Below, piece by piece: positions 22,882 to 34,060 of a DNA stretch of 64,000 nt; positions within the stretch are counted from its first letter, which is position 1; the number at the start of each line of letters is the position of its first letter. The stretch comes from Pleurodeles waltl (Eukaryota; Chordata; Amphibia; Caudata; Salamandridae). The translations under genes were made by a program, and so were the position numbers. A model generated the notes under the pieces. It did no database searches and was not told where the DNA came from. It saw only the letters and a list, made by a program, of their open reading frames with translations. The DNA is taken from assembly GCF_031143425.1 (NCBI RefSeq), contig NC_090437.1, forward strand, positions 843,337,978 to 843,401,977. Direction: 5' to 3'.

Positions 22882-25441
22882 TATTGGAAATTGACCTTTT
22901 TGCAGGGTTGTCCCCAAACGTTTTGCCTTCTTCCTCCTATTTTATCAGGTCTGCTTTTGCTGGTTTATTGTCTCTGCACACTTTACCACTACTAATCAGT
23001 GCTAAAGTGCAAGTGCTCCCTATAGAAACTGTACTGTTAATTGGTTTATCCATGATTGGCATAATTGATTTACTGGTAAGTCCCTAGTAAAGTGCACTAG
23101 AGGTACCCGGGCCTGTAAATCAAATGATAGTAGTGGGCCTGCAGCACTGGTTGTGCCACCCACATTAGTAGCCCTGTAACCATGGCTCAGACCTGTCACT
23201 GCAGTGTCTGTATGTGCAGATTTAAACTGCCAATTCTACTTGGCAAGTGTACCCACTTGCCAGGACTAAACCTTCCCTTTTACTACATGTCAGGCACCCC
23301 TAAGGTAGGCCCTTGGTAGCCCCAGGGGCAGGGTGCAGTGTATGTTTAAGGTAGGACATATATTAGTGTGTTTTATATGTCCTAACAGTGAAATACTGCC
23401 AAATTCGTTTTTCACTATGCAAGGCCTGTCTCTCTCATAGGGTAACATGGAGGCTGCCTTTAAATATCCTTAAAGCGCAGATTCCCCTTGAGAGCGGATT
23501 AAAATCTGGAGTTTAGGGTCTCTGAACTCACAATGTAAAAATACATCTTTTATTGAAGTTGGTTTTTAAATTGTCTGTTAAAAAATGCCACTTTTAGAAA
23601 GTAGGCATTTTCTTGCTTAAACCATTCTGTGACTCTGCCTGCTTGTGGATTCCCCGTCTGGATCAGTTTGACAGTTGGGCTGTTCACACCTCTTCTCTAG
23701 ACAGTGACACAAAAGGGGGCAGGGGTGTAGCTGCATATCCTGATGACCCAGCTGAGCTAGAGGGGAGGGAGGAGTGGTCGTTTACATCAGAAAGGACTGT
23801 GCCTGCCCTCACACAATGCAGTCTCAGACCCCCTAGTGTGCGTCTGGGGCCTGGCCTGGACAAGGAAGGATCTTGTAAAGACTTGAGACTTTGCTTTGAA
23901 GTTTGCCAACTTCAAAGGCAGAACAGGGTATAAGAAGAAGACCCAAAACCCCCAGACCTTTAGAATATTTCTGGAATCAAGAGGAACCTCTGCCAAGGAG
24001 AAGAGCTGAAGAGTTGGAGGAGGAGTACTGTCCCTTTGCTGTGCTGCTTTGCTGGACTGGCCTGCAGTTGCTGCTTCTGTCTAAAAAGAGTGCAAAGGGT
24101 GAACATATCTGTGTGCCCTGCTTGAGAAAGTTCTCCAAGGGCTTGAAGTAGAGCTTGCCTTCTGTTGAAAGTCTCAGGGACACCAAAGACTTCAGTTTCC
24201 TCAAACTGCAGCACTGGGAGCTGTGTGTTTTGTGCTTCTCAAGAGGGGAAACCCCAGCGACGCTGCTGGCCTGCACCGTGACCTGCAGACGCCACATGGA
24301 GTCGCATTGCCCTGCTTCGCACAGCGACCCTGGTCTCACCGATGCTGTCATCAGACAACTTCACCGAGCCGCTGCTCGCACCGAGACGTGTGGGCTCCGC
24401 ACTCTGGCATCGCCTGCTCACACCGCAGCCTGGGCCTCCCTGAAGACCCCGCTCCTGCTGACACCGGCGCCGCTGCCTGCACTGTGGCCTGTGGACACCG
24501 CTCGTGAGGAGCATGAAGCACCGTCCCATACCGTAGCCCCGGTCCACTGACGCCAGCACCATCGACTCCAGTATCGTCACCAGGCATCCCTGCCTGCACT
24601 GTGGCCTGTGGACACCGCTTGTGAGGGTCACGAAGCATGGTCCTGCACCGCTAGCTTGGGCCTATCGACAACAGCGCTTCCACAACTACGACACCGCTGC
24701 CTGCACCGTGACCTGTGGACACCGCACGTTGCACCACCCTGCTTTACACTGCAGCTCTGGTCTCACCGACGCTGCTGGATGCCGCCACCGAGCTGCTGCC
24801 TGCACCGTGACCTGTGGGCACCGTACGTCGCTTCGTCCTGCTTCGCACCGTAGCTCCGACGCCATCAACACCGGTGCACCTGACTTCATCAGCCCGGAGT
24901 TCGATCCGCAAGGCATGTGACTTCAAGGGCCTGACGATTCCTGCACCGACTCTGGAACTGACACCGCGACATCAGTGACGCCGCTCTCCAGAGCTCACCG
25001 CGGAGATCACAACGCCCTACAAATCCAAGGTACTGTTTGCGGGTCTTCTTGAGTTTTGTTGCTCATGATGCCGTGATAGCCCCAGGTGGAGCTACTGACT
25101 TTTAAGGAACTGTATTTTTGAGTAAATCTTGCAGAATTCATATTTTTATTACTGTAAGTTGGATTTTTATCATATTTGGTCTCGTTTTAAATAGATAAAT
25201 ATGAGTTATTTTTCTAAAACTGGTGTGGTGTCCTTTTGTAGTGTTTTCACTGTGTTACTGTGTGTTATGTGCAAATGCTTTACACATTACTTCTGAGATA
25301 AGCTTGACTGCTCGTGCCAAGCTACAGGGGGGTGGGGGCAGTGGTTATCTGAGCAGGTATCCCCCGTATTCTGACTAGAATAAATGTCCCTACTTGGACA
25401 GGGTGCAAACCGACTGCCAACTAGAGACCCCATTTCTAACA
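22882..25441 (+). mobile_element. Long solo LTR (copy A), about 2.56 kb
   Basis: It shares long blocks with the LTR at 49404-51625: the cagtgctaaag...cttatccatgattggcat block, the agtgcactagaggt block, the taggacatata block and the identical end gaccccatttctaaca. The right flank gccat and left flank cccat differ by one base and probably represent the 5-bp target duplication. The left end has mutated from TGTT to TATT. There is no internal gag-pol, so it is a solo LTR or a non-autonomous element. Its middle carries a GC-rich minisatellite (listed separately). Confidence 0.65.
24270..24900 (+). repeat. GC-rich ~104-bp minisatellite inside LTR copy A
   Basis: The phrase ctgcaccgtgacctgtggac, or close variants, recurs near 24274, 24371, 24475, 24594, 24700 and 24803, about 97-119 bp apart. 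It makes parallel GC-rich open frames on both strands that should not be read as genes. Confidence 0.7.
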
Positions 25442-25574
25442 GCCATGAATAATCTTTTACCCAAACAAGCCAAAAAGGATGCATTGTAAGCCAAAATGAT
25501 AGACCTCTTTCTAGCAAGCTTTTCTTCTACATCTAGGCCACACAATTACCAAAGATTGATGGTCTAATTATTTC

Positions 25575-27600
25575 GATTGCATGCTTCTTAATCTTAAAAA
25601 GTGTGAGCGCCTTTGGCGTAGAACCTACAATCCATCTTGTAAAGTGGACCATATGGCGGCATTAGAAACTTATCACTGGCTTATTAGTCACTCTCACTGT
25701 GATTATTATGGCAAGAAAATTAAATCTGCCAATAACGCCTCATGCAAAATCTTTTCAATTGTTAAATTGTTACTTCGTCGTCCTCAGTCTCATCTTCATC
25801 TCTTCCGTCTGAGGAGAGTTGTAACGCTCTGGCTGCCTTTTTCTTTGAAAAAGTGGAGATTATCTATGCCTCCTTTCTTGCTGAAGCTAGAAACTATCCA
25901 TGTCTAAATACCTGGTTTGACTCTTCGGCTGACAACTCCAAGCTCATATATTTTAATCCCATTCAATTTGAGGAGCTGACATCCTAAACTCAGTCATCTA
26001 ATCTGGCTCTCTACTGGATCCAGTATCTCCTTCCATCTTAGAGGTGAGATATGAGACAATCCAACTGGTCCTGTGTGAATTACTGAACTGCTCTCTGTCC
26101 TCCGGCTGTTTCTCAGTACTGGAAACATGCCCTGGTGGTTCCACTTTTAAAAAGAAAACTTTACATGATCATTCTAAGCCTGAAAACTATAGACCCATCT
26201 CACTGCTACCAATCTTCTCTAACATGGTAGAGAAGCACGTAAATGGCCTGCTCTCTAATTTCTTGGAGGATAATGATCTTCTCCATGAGACACAATCAGG
26301 CTTTCACCCTTCATACAGCACTGAATCCACCCTTCTACTGGCCTCTGAGTCAGTTTGCTGATTCTGGAAAATATCAAACTATCAAATAATATCTTGATCA
26401 GGAGACTTTGGAACTGTGTTGTGGGCGGTAAAGCTCTGCAGGGTCAGTCATTTCAGGTCTCCCAAAAACCCTTACACTCAATGGTGTGCCCCTTGCACCA
26501 AGGAGTGCCTCTGGGTTCATCACTCAGTCCACCATTATTTAATTTCTACTTTCGCCCTCTGGCAGATGTCATTGAGCACTATGGGTTTACCATCATCTCT
26601 CATGTGGATGACATGCAACTTGTCATCACTCTGTCTCAGAACAGCAAACATATGGTCTCTTCCCTTTGTTTACGTGTGTCAGAGTTTGCTGCATGGATGG
26701 ACTCAATCTGCCTAAAACTGGATGCAGGGAAGACTGAGGTGCTGGTAGTGGGTAAACACCGCAACATCTGGTCCAATGCCTGGTGGCCTGAGAGTTGCGG
26801 TCCTCTACCATTCCTTAAACCCAAGGTCAAAAATCTGGGTATCTGGTTTGATGATAAACTTGCCTTTTGATAACCAGATTACTGCATTAGCAGGGAAATG
26901 CCTCAGGATACTGAGATTTCCGAAGAAAATTATCCATCTTCCACCAGAGTATGCAAAAAAAAAACTGCAAACCAGGCTGGACTACTGCAATGTTCTTTAT
27001 CTAGGTGTGTCCCAATCTCGCCTGAGCAGGCTCCAACGGGTGTAGAACTCTGCAGCACATGTATTGCTGAACCTGCCCAAGCATGCTTCCGTTGGAACTG
27101 CACTTGGGAAATTACACCGGCTTCCGGTAAGGCAGAGAATCATCTTTAAAGCTCCCTACTACTGCAATAAGGCTCTATCCTCCCATGGTCCACGCTATTG
27201 CCAGATGATGGTCAAACCATATGTGCCATCCAGAAGCATGAGATCTGTTGAAGCAAAACTGTCTGTCCCAAAATTAAAAAGGAATCAGAACTGGAGACAG
27301 CTTCTTTGGTCACCTTGCATCTAAAGTGTGGAATTATCTTCCCCTCACTATCCTGCAGGCTCACGGATGTGGAATTCCTATCGCCCGGAACATATTGTTT
27401 GGGCTCCAGGGCAACAAGTTTCAGTGTTTATTTTGTCCTTGGGACAAGCAGGCCCAACCCCCTGCAGCACAAACATTTTGGCTGCCAGTTTACAGAGAAG
27501 GGACTGTCTGCAGTTGAGGTAATATATGTGTCCATATGCTTATGGTGTTTGAACATGTAATGATGGTTCATTATTGAAAAGCCTTTATTATTAGGGTGAG
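25575..27600 (+). pseudogene. L2/CR1-type LINE, 5' truncated, degenerate
   Basis: The plus-strand frames at 25581-25907, 26044-26361 and 26355-26870 give, in order, the linker after the endonuclease (LKKCERLWRRTYNPS and SANNASCKIFSIVKLLL) and RT motifs ENYRPISLLPIFSNMVEK, LLHETQSGFHPSYSTEST and GVPLGSSLSPPLFNFYF. The palm motif follows, then the thumb (AWMDSICLKLDAGKTEVLVV). The catalytic motif reads HVDD at 26601-26612 instead of YADD, so it is dead even apart from frame shifts. The C-terminal region is broken up to about 27550. The motif wording is that of the L2 clade of CR1-like elements. The endonuclease is missing. Confidence 0.85.
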
Positions 27601-28899
27601 CGCTGAAAAAAAACATTTTAAGGTTACACTGCACTACTGACAACTGTTGAGGAAAAAAAAAAAAGTGTACACACATTTGAAAAGTTTAACAATATGAAAC
27701 TAAATATAATGCTCCCAGAATGCTCTCTGATTAGATGCAAAAGTAGGAAAAAAAGTTTCGCTACTAGGAAATTTTAGGTGCTATTTCTTTGAAGTGTCAT
27801 TTAGTAAAATGTGTTGATGCATGCTAGTATTTCCCAAAAATATTCCTAATGGAAAATCAGTGTAACCATTTTCAACAAGATTATGGAAAGCATTAAAATA
27901 AACAAGCACTGGCAAAGCCAACCGATCCAACATTTGTTGTTAGTCTTTTGGTTTCGTCAATGCATGCCTTGACGTGGCTTTTGTAACACTTTGTTGAAGC
28001 TGTCAGGTCCTCAGAATTGTAACAAACACTGGCAAAAAGCCAAATAAGCTTTTAGGTGTCAAAAAGCACACATTGCCACAAGTGGTGTAACATAGGTTCT
28101 GCAGTCCCTGCGGTGCGGGGAACCCCCTCGGCATAGCACCTGCCCTGAGTGAGTTTGGAGGGGTGGCCCCTCCATGTTCTTTGCAGAGGGCCCCCCCCAG
28201 TTTTGTTACACCACTGATTGCCACAGTAGTACCTAGCACAGAACAAAACTACTTTGTGTGCCAGTATGCTGCTTGAGGAACAGCAGAGAGAGCGAAATAG
28301 AATTTTAATAAAAACTAAATGTCTTGGTCAACGCCAGACCTAATTAGAGACCGAATTCTTAAATAGAGTCACAAAAGTGCACACATGCTATATGTTGTTG
28401 AATTAGTGGCTTTCATGAAGTCACAAGAACTTACAGAAGTAGACCAGGAAATCGTACTCCTAGAAAATATTTGAGAACTGTATTTTAGTACGAGGAAATA
28501 TGCATGTGTAGATTTGCTCATGCAAAAATCTATTGAGCGTTTACAAGTTCACATTGACTCCAACCACTTTTTTCCTAATCTTAGAAGAAATTCTACTTCT
28601 GCCATTGTCAGGAGTAAATTTCTAACCTTTCTCAGTATGGGAAAAGATTAGAGAAGAGCTAGTGAACATCCTTAAAACTTGCAAGTTAGTAGGGTTGTAA
28701 ACTCAAAGGCATTCCAGCCCTGGAATTATTTCTTACTCCTTCCACCAGCCCGGTACCCAGATCAGCAGAAAGGTAGCAAAATAAAGGAATTGCTATAGTA
28801 GGGATTGAAATTGCAAGTATTCAAGCCCTACTATAGTATGAGTCCTGGCATGATCAGAGAGGCTGTTATCAGAGCTCTTACATAATGAGTTTGCTGCCA
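27601..28899. other. asb5 intron: mostly unassigned
   Basis: Apart from the small hAT-like MITE at 28080-28216, no coding or bordered repeat was recognised. Confidence 0.5.
28080..28216. mobile_element. hAT-like MITE, 137 bp, with 8-bp target duplication
   Basis: Perfect direct copies of attgccac stand at 28072-28079 and 28217-28224. Between them the ends are inverted: agtggtgtaaca at the left, tgttacaccact at the right. An 8-bp duplication and CAGTGG-like ends are hallmarks of hAT elements; the left terminal C appears mutated to A. It has no coding capacity. Confidence 0.85.
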
Positions 28900-29210
28900 T
28901 AATTTGTTGCTGCACTACATGGTACCAAAAGGACAAGTAGTTTTTTTTACAGGACAAGTAGATATAAGAAGCAGCCTGTCCCATGGACAAGTAGATTCTT
29001 TTTCAAATTCCACACCCCTGCAGGCTCCAACTGAAACTCTCTTCAGGAAAAAATTAAAAACATGCCTTTTTGGGTCTGGTTACAAACTAGTTCAATAGGG
29101 CGGGTAATCTCTTTTCGGGTGCCAGGATCCTATCGCTGGGACACTTTGTAAGAACTAGCTATGCGGTCTACAAATCCTATTATTATTATAATTATATAAC
29201 ATTTCAAGCT
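28900..29210 (+). pseudogene. LINE (L2/CR1-like) 3' terminal fragment
   Basis: The open frame ending at 29098 finishes with PTETLFRKKLKTCLFGSGY, the usual C-terminal helix of CR1/L2 ORF2 proteins (FR..LKT.LF). It is followed by a 3' tail containing gtgccaggatcctatcgctg and a run of att triplets near 29180. Only about 300 bp are present, a typical severe 5' truncation. Confidence 0.6.
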
Positions 29211-29408
29211 TGCCTCTGCAGCCTATGCACAGTTTTAAACTGCCAATTCAACCCTGTAAAGTAACCCTTTGCCAGGCCTAAACCTTCCTTTTTAATACAT
29301 ATAACTTATCTCTAACGTAGACCCTAAACGATCCACAGGGTAGAGCACATTATATTTAAAAAGTAGGGTATGTCTCTTTAGGTTTTGCATGCCTGCTAGT
29401 GATACACT
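29211..29408 (+). mobile_element. LTR copy C, left segment (split by the L1 insertion)
   Basis: The sequence ttttaaactgccaattcaac, then ttgccaggcctaaaccttcc, matches the region about 340 bp inside LTR copy A (23220 onward). It stops at the L1 3' end. The last ten bases, gtgatacact (29399-29408), are the target duplication of the L1. The 5' part of this LTR is missing. Confidence 0.6.
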
Positions 29409-29842
29409 AATTTTTTTGTTAAATCTTTTTATTGCATTTATAACATAAACAAAACGCATACTACTAAAATACTTATAAAAGATAAGAATAGAGTGGGGAA
29501 AAATAAAAATAAAAAAATAAAATAGATAGTAGAAAGGTATGAAGATTATACTCTGTTTGATAAGTGGTCGCAAGTCTGTTGTTTGGTGGTCTGATGTAGG
29601 AGGTATGTCCGCCGTGGAGGGGGGGAGGTCTACGGGGCGATCAGCGCGTGGGGTAATGATTTCAAGCAGGGTGCATTTGTCGTGGGTGGAGTGTATCTTT
29701 GTGGATATAGTTTCGCAGCTGAATATCTAGGGTGTGTGTTTATATTTTTATCAACTGTGTTTGAATGAGGTTTCAGGTCTGGGTAGTTGTGTATAGAAAA
29801 TATGTTGGTTGTGATGTCTCGGATCAGTATTATTCCTGAAGA

Positions 29843-32401
29843 CTAGGGAGGTTGTGTATCATCTTTTTCCTGTAGTTGATCCGCCACGGAGTCCCATATA
29901 TCAGCATGCTTGACTACCACTCCTAAATCACGTAATGTGTGCAACACCTGTATTTCTGCATTGACCCAACGCTGTACGTCAGTTTTCCAGTGGCGGGAAT
30001 CTGGGGCGCTAGGTGATTTCCACTGTGTGGCGATGAGTCGTTTGAGGATTACAAATGCTAGATCTGCGTATCTGTGTTTTTGTTTATCTTTGCTACGTTT
30101 ATGTCTGATACCCAATAGGCAGGACTCAGGGGTAAGTGCTAGGGGAATACCCAGCCATGTAGCAGTGTGTTGTGTGATGTCTTGCCATATTCGGAGTAGT
30201 GGTGGGCAGTTCCAGGTCATGTGCAAGAAATCAGCTTCTGTGTTACCACACCTTGGACAATAAGAACTAGCTTGGGGGTACATGTGGCGGATTCGGTGTG
30301 GAGTCAGGTACGTCTGGTGTAGGTAGTTGAGCTGGGTGTATCTGAAACGTGCGTTGCGCGATACCTCGCGTTTGAATGTGAGGGCCATGGACCATGTTGG
30401 AGCTGTGAATTGTGTGTGAAGTGCTTTTTCCCATTTGTTCTTAGCTTGTGGCTGTGCTTCTTCTGGGATAGCTCGTAGCACGTTATGGATCCCTGAGATT
30501 CGTGTTGATGTACTGGTGTCTGATAACAATTCATGCAGAATAGGTGATGGTAGTGGTTCCCTGCTACCGTGTCCCCATGCGTTGCGTATTAGAGATTGTA
30601 GTGCGCCGTACATAATAAAACTGCCCTGTCCCAGAGTGTACGTCGACGCGAGTGCTTTGTAGGGGAGAAATTGGCCCTCTGCGAATAATTCTCCCACTAA
30701 CCGGAGGCCTTTGGCAGCCCAATCAGTGAGACACAGGCGGCCATGTAATCTATGTACCCCTGGGATGGCGAGTAAAGGGGTCTTAGGCGAGTATGGTGGT
30801 TTTCCGGGTCCCCTGTTCACATAGCGCCGCCACACCCTTTTGGCCACTTTTAACAGGATATTGCTGTGTCGCGGTAGGGCCACACGTCCCACGAGCCATT
30901 CCAGTATGTTTAAACCACCCAGTTGTGTGCTCACAGTGTGGGTTTCCGAGTGAGTGGGGTCTTGTAACCAAATTAGGATCCATTGCAGCTGAGCAGCTGC
31001 GTAGTAGAGCTCAAACTGTGGTACACCCATCCCGCCTCTGTCCAGTGGTAGGCAGATCTTAGCCAAAGCCACACGTTTGCATCCGGTGCTCCATATCAAG
31101 TCTATCAACAGCTTGTTCAGCTGTGCGAAAAAAGTGCTAGGGGTCCATAGTGGTAGGGCAGCGAAAAAATATAGTAGTTGAGGGAGTATAATCATTTTGA
31201 TTAATGCCACTCTACCCATAGGTGATAGTGGTAGTGCGCACCAAAAGGGCAGCAGTCCTTTTATTGATCTAATCGTCCGGTCTAAATTGCCCTCCTTGAG
31301 GTCAGTTTCTTCATGATATATGTGCACTCCTAGATATTTGAAAGTGCTGTAAGTCCATTGTAAATTATGCTCAGTGAGTATGTGGTTCTGTGTGTCGGGT
31401 AGTCGGCGCATGGGGAATAGACATGATTTGGCCCATTTGATGCGTAGGCCGGATATGTCTCCGAATGAGTTCAATAATTGTAGCAGGATTGGTAGGGATT
31501 CGGTTAGGTTACGTAAGTATATTAATGCATCGTCTGCGTATAAGGACACTATGCGGTGTTCCACGCCGTCCGGTATGCCCCATCTTGTGGCTTCATTGCG
31601 CAATTTAGCCGCGAGGGGTTTTATGGCTAGTGCGAACAGAAGTGGTGACAGGGGGCATCCCTGTCGCGTGCCTTTACCGATCTTGAATTTTTCGGAAGTG
31701 ATGGTGCCCGTTTTTACTCTAGCTATGGGGTCTGAATATAAGATAGATATCCAGCGTGTGAACACTTTACCAAATCCCAGTAACTGCAGGGTTGCCATCA
31801 AATATGGCCATCCCAGTGTGTCGAAAGCTTTTTCAACGTCTTGTGAAACCGCAACTCTGGAGTAGTCTGTATCAGGAGTTTCAGCGATCAGGCGCAATAG
31901 GTTCCTGATGTTGATAGAGGTGTTGCGTCCTGGTATAAATCCTGATTGGTCTGGGTGTACCAGGGAAGAAATTATTGGGAGAAGTCGGTTGGATAGTACC
32001 TTGGCTAATATTTTACAGTCCGTGTTTAAAAGTGATAGGGGTCGGTAAGAGCGTACGTCAAGTGGGTTGCGGCCCTTTTTACGGAGGACTACAATCGTAG
32101 CTTCGCGTTGTGAGTCTGAGAGACGACCTGTTTCATATGCCTCCTGTAGCATGGTCAGATATGGAGTGAGCGTTTGTGATGAGAAAGTCTGATAGTACTC
32201 GATCAGTAGTCCGTCCCCCCCTGGTGCTTTATTGTGGGCTAGCTGTTGCAGTGCTTGTTTTATTTTGTCACTTTCGATGGGTTTGTCTAACTCTAGTGCT
32301 TGTGCAGCCGTTAATTGATTTACGTGGGAGGTCCTGAAGAAATCTTCTAGTTGTGGTGCGAGTGGGGGAGGTTCTGCCTTCTGCCTGATATAACCTTGCA
32401 T
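29843..32401 (-). CDS. L1 ORF2p, C-terminal part: reverse transcriptase and zinc knuckle
   Basis: This 852-codon frame encodes the RT of the L1. It shows the NKAPGGDGLLIEYY region, then SYRPLSLLNTDCKILAKVLS, SGFIPGRNTSINIRNLL and AFDTLGWPYL, then GTRQGCPLSPLLFALAI. The catalytic motif SLYADDALIYL has YADD at 31540-31529 (frame residue about 288). The C-terminal region includes a cysteine/histidine cluster, CPRCGNTEADFLHMTWNC, equivalent to the L1 ORF2 C-domain. The first residues, up to about the KAEPPPLAP segment, overlap the endonuclease frame and are an artefact of the frameshift. The RT itself looks intact. Confidence 0.92.
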   Translation of the reverse strand: MQGYIRQKAEPPPLAPQLEDFFRTSHVNQLTAAQALELDKPIESDKIKQALQQLAHNKAPGGDGLLIEYYQTFSSQTLTPYLTMLQEAYETGRLSDSQREATIVVLRKKGRNPLDVRSYRPLSLLNTDCKILAKVLSNRLLPIISSLVHPDQSGFIPGRNTSINIRNLLRLIAETPDTDYSRVAVSQDVEKAFDTLGWPYLMATLQLLGFGKVFTRWISILYSDPIARVKTGTITSEKFKIGKGTRQGCPLSPLLFALAIKPLAAKLRNEATRWGIPDGVEHRIVSLYADDALIYLRNLTESLPILLQLLNSFGDISGLRIKWAKSCLFPMRRLPDTQNHILTEHNLQWTYSTFKYLGVHIYHEETDLKEGNLDRTIRSIKGLLPFWCALPLSPMGRVALIKMIILPQLLYFFAALPLWTPSTFFAQLNKLLIDLIWSTGCKRVALAKICLPLDRGGMGVPQFELYYAAAQLQWILIWLQDPTHSETHTVSTQLGGLNILEWLVGRVALPRHSNILLKVAKRVWRRYVNRGPGKPPYSPKTPLLAIPGVHRLHGRLCLTDWAAKGLRLVGELFAEGQFLPYKALASTYTLGQGSFIMYGALQSLIRNAWGHGSREPLPSPILHELLSDTSTSTRISGIHNVLRAIPEEAQPQAKNKWEKALHTQFTAPTWSMALTFKREVSRNARFRYTQLNYLHQTYLTPHRIRHMYPQASSYCPRCGNTEADFLHMTWNCPPLLRIWQDITQHTATWLGIPLALTPESCLLGIRHKRSKDKQKHRYADLAFVILKRLIATQWKSPSAPDSRHWKTDVQRWVNAEIQVLHTLRDLGVVVKHADIWDSVADQLQEKDDTQPP

Positions 32402-33659
32402 AATACTGCCTAAATGCGTCGTTTATTTCTGATTGTGTATTTACTATCACACCAGTATCTAGGCGGATGGCGTTTATAGGAGTATGCTGCTGGGTCCCTT
32501 TCGCTAACCAGGCCAGCAAACGACTTGATCTATCGCCCTCGGCGTGTAATCGCGCTGTATGGTATCGATAGTCGAATTTTTGTAGACGGGTTTCGGCATC
32601 GCCCCATTGCTTTTTGAGTGTGATCGTGGTATTCTTAGCAGTACTATTTAAGGCCGCCTCGCATTCTGCCTTCCGTAATTTCTCCTCGGTGTCATGTAGC
32701 TCTGAGAGCAGTGTGCGCCTGATACCTCCTGCAGCCCCGATGCACATGCCCCTGACTACCACCTTGTGTCCGTCCCACTCGATTGTGCGTGTTGTGGCTG
32801 TTAGACTATTAATTGTGAAATATGACTTTATGGTGTCAGCTAGTTCTTCCCGGAATGGCGGGTCGCGCAACAAGATGGGTTGTAAGCGCCAAGTGGATAT
32901 TCGTGATGGCTGAATACCCCATCTCAGTATGACGATTAGGGGGCAGTGGTCCGATAGGGTTTTGGCCAGATAGTTGGCGCTATGTATTAAGTGTGTTAAT
33001 GTGGGCGAGCATAATAGTAAATCAATCCGTGTGTGGAGGTTGTGTACGGGTGAATAAAAGGAATATTCTCTATCAACAGGATGGAGACTTCTCCATGCAT
33101 CATGTAGCCTCTGTTCTGTTATCCAGGACCTTAACATCTCAGATACCCGTCTACTAGGGGCGCTTATTAATGGCGGGTGTGATCTGTCCATAGAGATGTC
33201 CGGTACACTGTTAAAATCTCCTCCCCAGATAATTGGTATGGACGGGTCCCGTGAGATCTGTGCGGATGTGGCCCTCAGGAATTCCCCTTGTCCCGAATTT
33301 GGGGCATATATACCAGCTATGGCTAGCTGTCTACCATCCAACTCTCCAGTGAGGCAGACATATCTGCCATCTGTGTCTATATACGTGTCTTGGACCGTGT
33401 TTGGGATCCCTGGTGCGATCCATATCAGTACTCCCTTTGCATATTTGGATATTTTAGTTCCATAAACAGTGCCCGACCAGCTCTTATTAATTTCCTTTAA
33501 TTCTTGTGTGGTGGCATGGGTCTCTTGTAGTATAGCTATATGCACTTTGTGGCGTCTGAGATATGTATGTACTCTGCGTCTTTTAGTTGGGTTAGCCAGG
33601 CCTCTTATGTTCCAGGTTACAATGTTGTATGTCATTGAGACGTTTTGTGTACGAATCAC
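32268..33659 (-). CDS. L1 ORF2p, N-terminal part: apurinic-type endonuclease
   Basis: This 463-codon frame carries the endonuclease motifs in order: YNIVTWNIRGLANP, AILQETHATT, LAIAGIYAPNSGQ, IIWGGDFNSVPD and KTLSDHCPLIVI. These supply the Asn, Glu, Tyr, Asp-x-Asn and Ser-Asp-His residues of the EEP fold. It runs on into the linker before the RT and ends in a short out-of-frame tail (after AFRQYYARLYQ). A single frame change near 32390-32400 would join it to the RT frame, giving an ORF2 of about 1,270 residues, the usual L1 size. So the element is disabled by this one lesion, or the lesion is an assembly error. Confidence 0.9.
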   Translation of the reverse strand: MIRTQNVSMTYNIVTWNIRGLANPTKRRRVHTYLRRHKVHIAILQETHATTQELKEINKSWSGTVYGTKISKYAKGVLIWIAPGIPNTVQDTYIDTDGRYVCLTGELDGRQLAIAGIYAPNSGQGEFLRATSAQISRDPSIPIIWGGDFNSVPDISMDRSHPPLISAPSRRVSEMLRSWITEQRLHDAWRSLHPVDREYSFYSPVHNLHTRIDLLLCSPTLTHLIHSANYLAKTLSDHCPLIVILRWGIQPSRISTWRLQPILLRDPPFREELADTIKSYFTINSLTATTRTIEWDGHKVVVRGMCIGAAGGIRRTLLSELHDTEEKLRKAECEAALNSTAKNTTITLKKQWGDAETRLQKFDYRYHTARLHAEGDRSSRLLAWLAKGTQQHTPINAIRLDTGVIVNTQSEINDAFRQYYARLYQAEGRTSPTRTTTRRFLQDLPRKSINGCTSTRVRQTHRK

Positions 33660-34060
33660 TAGCGGTGCATGTTTTTAAGTAGGATTTGCTGCGTCCCAAC
33701 GCCCATTGCCCCCCCAACCTCCCCAAATCTGATCAACCCTCGAGTGTGGTGTAGTTAATACATACCTTAAGGAGTTAAGAGTAAGAGGAGTATAGAGGAA
33801 AAGGGGAAAGGGGGAAAAGTGTGAATAACTAGGCACAACAGGTGCAAGAGTGGCTTCGAGCTGATTCGTGTCCATACGGGAACCCATCTGGGTTAGGGGG
33901 CTGCTGTGGTATGTGGTCCAAGGTAGCCGCGGGGTCCGGCCCATTCGGGTGTCGTCTTCTCCCATTTAGGCGCGTTCAGGCAGGAAGGCACGCTGGCTTC
34001 AGGCGCATAGTGTTTATGGCTTTCGGAGTAGGTTGATCGCTACATCTGTGCGTTACCTTT

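Noticed and set aside
24155..24926. Overlapping GC-rich frames on both strands
   Set aside because: They lie in the ~104-bp minisatellite of LTR copy A; the frames follow the repeat, not a protein.
29910..33678. Plus-strand frames of 60-163 codons
   Set aside because: They are antisense shadows of the L1 ORF2 frames.
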